Virus record (IMG/VR): IMGVR_UViG_3300034139_000028
Coordinates: 1 to 30,553 of that record
Reading direction: 5' to 3' (one strand)
Origin: a virus
DNA: 30,553 bases
The notes under the pieces were generated by a model. That model saw only the letters and a list, made by a program, of their open reading frames with translations, was not told where the DNA came from and did not search any database. Numbering within the stretch: the first letter of the stretch is position 1; each line of letters opens with the position of its first letter. This document shows positions 29,626 through 30,553 of this stretch, in pieces. The position numbers were made by a program, and so were the translations under genes.

Positions 29626-30230
29626 TCGATCTCACGGGGCGGGTGCACGGCAAGCTGATCGTTCTCGCACACATCGGCTTTCACGGACGCAAAGCAAAGT
29701 GGGAGGCCGAGTGCACCTGCGGCGGGCGCACGTTCATCCTCACCGAGCACATTAAGCGAGGAATGCGCCTCTCGTGCGGCGCATGTAAACCTCGTCCAAA
29801 GAGGACGCGGCAATCACGCCCGAGGTCCGACCGAGCCCGCCTTTCATCAATCCGTTCGGGCATGCTCAGGCGCTGCGCCAACACTGAGACTCGCAGCTAC
29901 TCCCGATATGGTGGTCGTGGCATCAGCATCTGCGCCGAGTGGCGAGGCGACCCCGAGGCGTTTGTCTCGTGGTCTCTGGCGAACGGCTTTCGCGCCGGGT
30001 TGAGCCTCGACCGCATCGACAACGATGGGAACTACGAACCCCAGAACTGTCGGTGGGTTACCATCTCTGAGCAACAACGAAACCGGGGCAACACCCGCCT
30101 CGACGCTGCAAAGGCCGAGCACGTGCGATGGTTGCTACACTATGGCGAAGCGGCACCCGATATCGCAGCCGTCCTCGGCGTGCCCGACCATGCCGTCTAT
30201 GCAATCCGCAACTATGGGGCGTGGCGATGA
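29613..30230 (+). CDS. HNH-type (YGGRGI family) nuclease or DNA-binding protein
   Basis: The protein has 205 residues. An N-terminal zinc-ribbon part (CTCGG about 34-38, CGAC about 55-58) is followed by the phage nuclease core: SGMLRRCANTETRSYSRYGG, RGISICAEW, LSLDRIDNDGNYEPQNCRWV and EQQRNR. This core is common in phage HNH/homing-like endonucleases. A C-terminal helix-turn-helix (LLHYGEAAPDIAAVLGVPDH) may confer site binding. It overlaps the next gene by ATGA. It may be a free-standing homing nuclease or recombination helper. Confidence 0.78.
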   Translation: MGSMIDLTGRVHGKLIVLAHIGFHGRKAKWEAECTCGGRTFILTEHIKRGMRLSCGACKPRPKRTRQSRPRSDRARLSSIRSGMLRRCANTETRSYSRYGGRGISICAEWRGDPEAFVSWSLANGFRAGLSLDRIDNDGNYEPQNCRWVTISEQQRNRGNTRLDAAKAEHVRWLLHYGEAAPDIAAVLGVPDHAVYAIRNYGAWR

Positions 30231-30553
30231 GTGAGGAACCGGTATGGCAGTCGCTCGACCGCTCTCCCATGACCCGGCAGGTGTTCGAACGCCTCATCGA
30301 GCAAAGCGAGACAATCCTCTTCTATTGGGCGGGCGACGCTACGCGCCCGTCTCCCAAGGCCGGGCCTATGGTCGCGGCGATCATGACGAGCACCCGCACG
30401 GCCTGCATTGACCGGGAAGAGGCTCGGCTACTCGGCTACCGGCGCGTCGTCTTCGCTCTCGACCATCCTGAGTTCGAGATCGAGGTCATCAAGGGCGGTC
30501 TGCGGTTTGTAAGCGAGGCCGCCGAGGTTCACTTCCGGCTCGCGTGCTGCTGA
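30227..30553 (+). CDS. Phage protein of unknown function
   Basis: The protein has 108 residues and its TGA stop falls on the last bases of the window. The ATG overlaps the upstream stop (ATGA at 30227-30230). Sequence includes RQVFERLIEQSETILFYWAG and EEARLLGYRRVVFALDHPEF, of no recognised family. It belongs to the rightward group starting at 29527, which probably continues past the window. Confidence 0.7.
   Translation: MSEEPVWQSLDRSPMTRQVFERLIEQSETILFYWAGDATRPSPKAGPMVAAIMTSTRTACIDREEARLLGYRRVVFALDHPEFEIEVIKGGLRFVSEAAEVHFRLACC

Noticed and set aside
1-30553. tRNA genes, CRISPR arrays, insertion sequences, integrase or cI-type repressor
   Set aside because: I looked on both strands and saw no cloverleaf, regular spacer-repeat pattern, transposase, recombinase or classical repressor. 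Prophage status therefore cannot be claimed.

Overview
The window carries most of the late (structural) half of a tailed phage or prophage of the siphovirus, HK97-capsid type. The DNA is G+C-rich. The tail module resembles those of alphaproteobacterial phages and gene transfer agents: a GTA gp10-like chaperone, a C40-type peptidase directly before a TipJ-like tip protein, and a phiE125 gp8-type connector. An alphaproteobacterial host is therefore the best guess, but this is inference. No integrase or cI-type repressor is visible, so a temperate lifestyle cannot be shown from this window.

Layout. From about 29.4 kb leftwards, nearly all phage genes lie on the minus strand: an AlpA-like HTH gene and an unknown gene (29382-28481), a 345-base intergenic region with a perfect 18-bp inverted repeat, four small genes (28135-27150), a phage HNH nuclease (26205-25861), then TerS, TerL, portal, prohead protease, major capsid protein, head completion genes, major tail protein, frameshifted tail chaperone, tape measure, distal tail proteins, C40 peptidase, an 1841-residue tail-tip/adhesin protein, tail accessory genes, a holin-like gene, and a left-end group of small regulators and membrane or secreted proteins. 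At 29527 a divergent plus-strand operon (leader ORF, HNH-like nuclease, unknown) runs off to the right.

An accessory cassette interrupts the usual HNH-TerS neighbourhood (23566-25795, plus 26244-27125). It holds a zinc-ribbon protein, a secreted Arg/Glu-rich protein, a membrane-anchored HNH-domain protein and a DUF5677-like protein. By eye these look less G+C-rich than the phage genes, and none carries the phage start signal described next.

Main observation. The hexamer TAAATA occurs 14 times as I read the two strands. All 14 copies lie just upstream of a phage gene start, in the correct orientation. Nine sit exactly 4-5 nt before the start codon with no separate Shine-Dalgarno sequence. Four are followed by a perfect or near-perfect hairpin whose 3' arm contains GGAG, and the start codon follows the hairpin by only 4-7 nt; these precede the major capsid, the major tail protein and both divergent operons. 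One has a longer leader. Almost every phage gene without a box overlaps its upstream neighbour by ATGA, GTGA, TGATG or TAATG. The box therefore marks the first gene of each translationally coupled group. It could be a T4-late-like -10 element giving leaderless mRNAs, or an SD-substituting RNA element.
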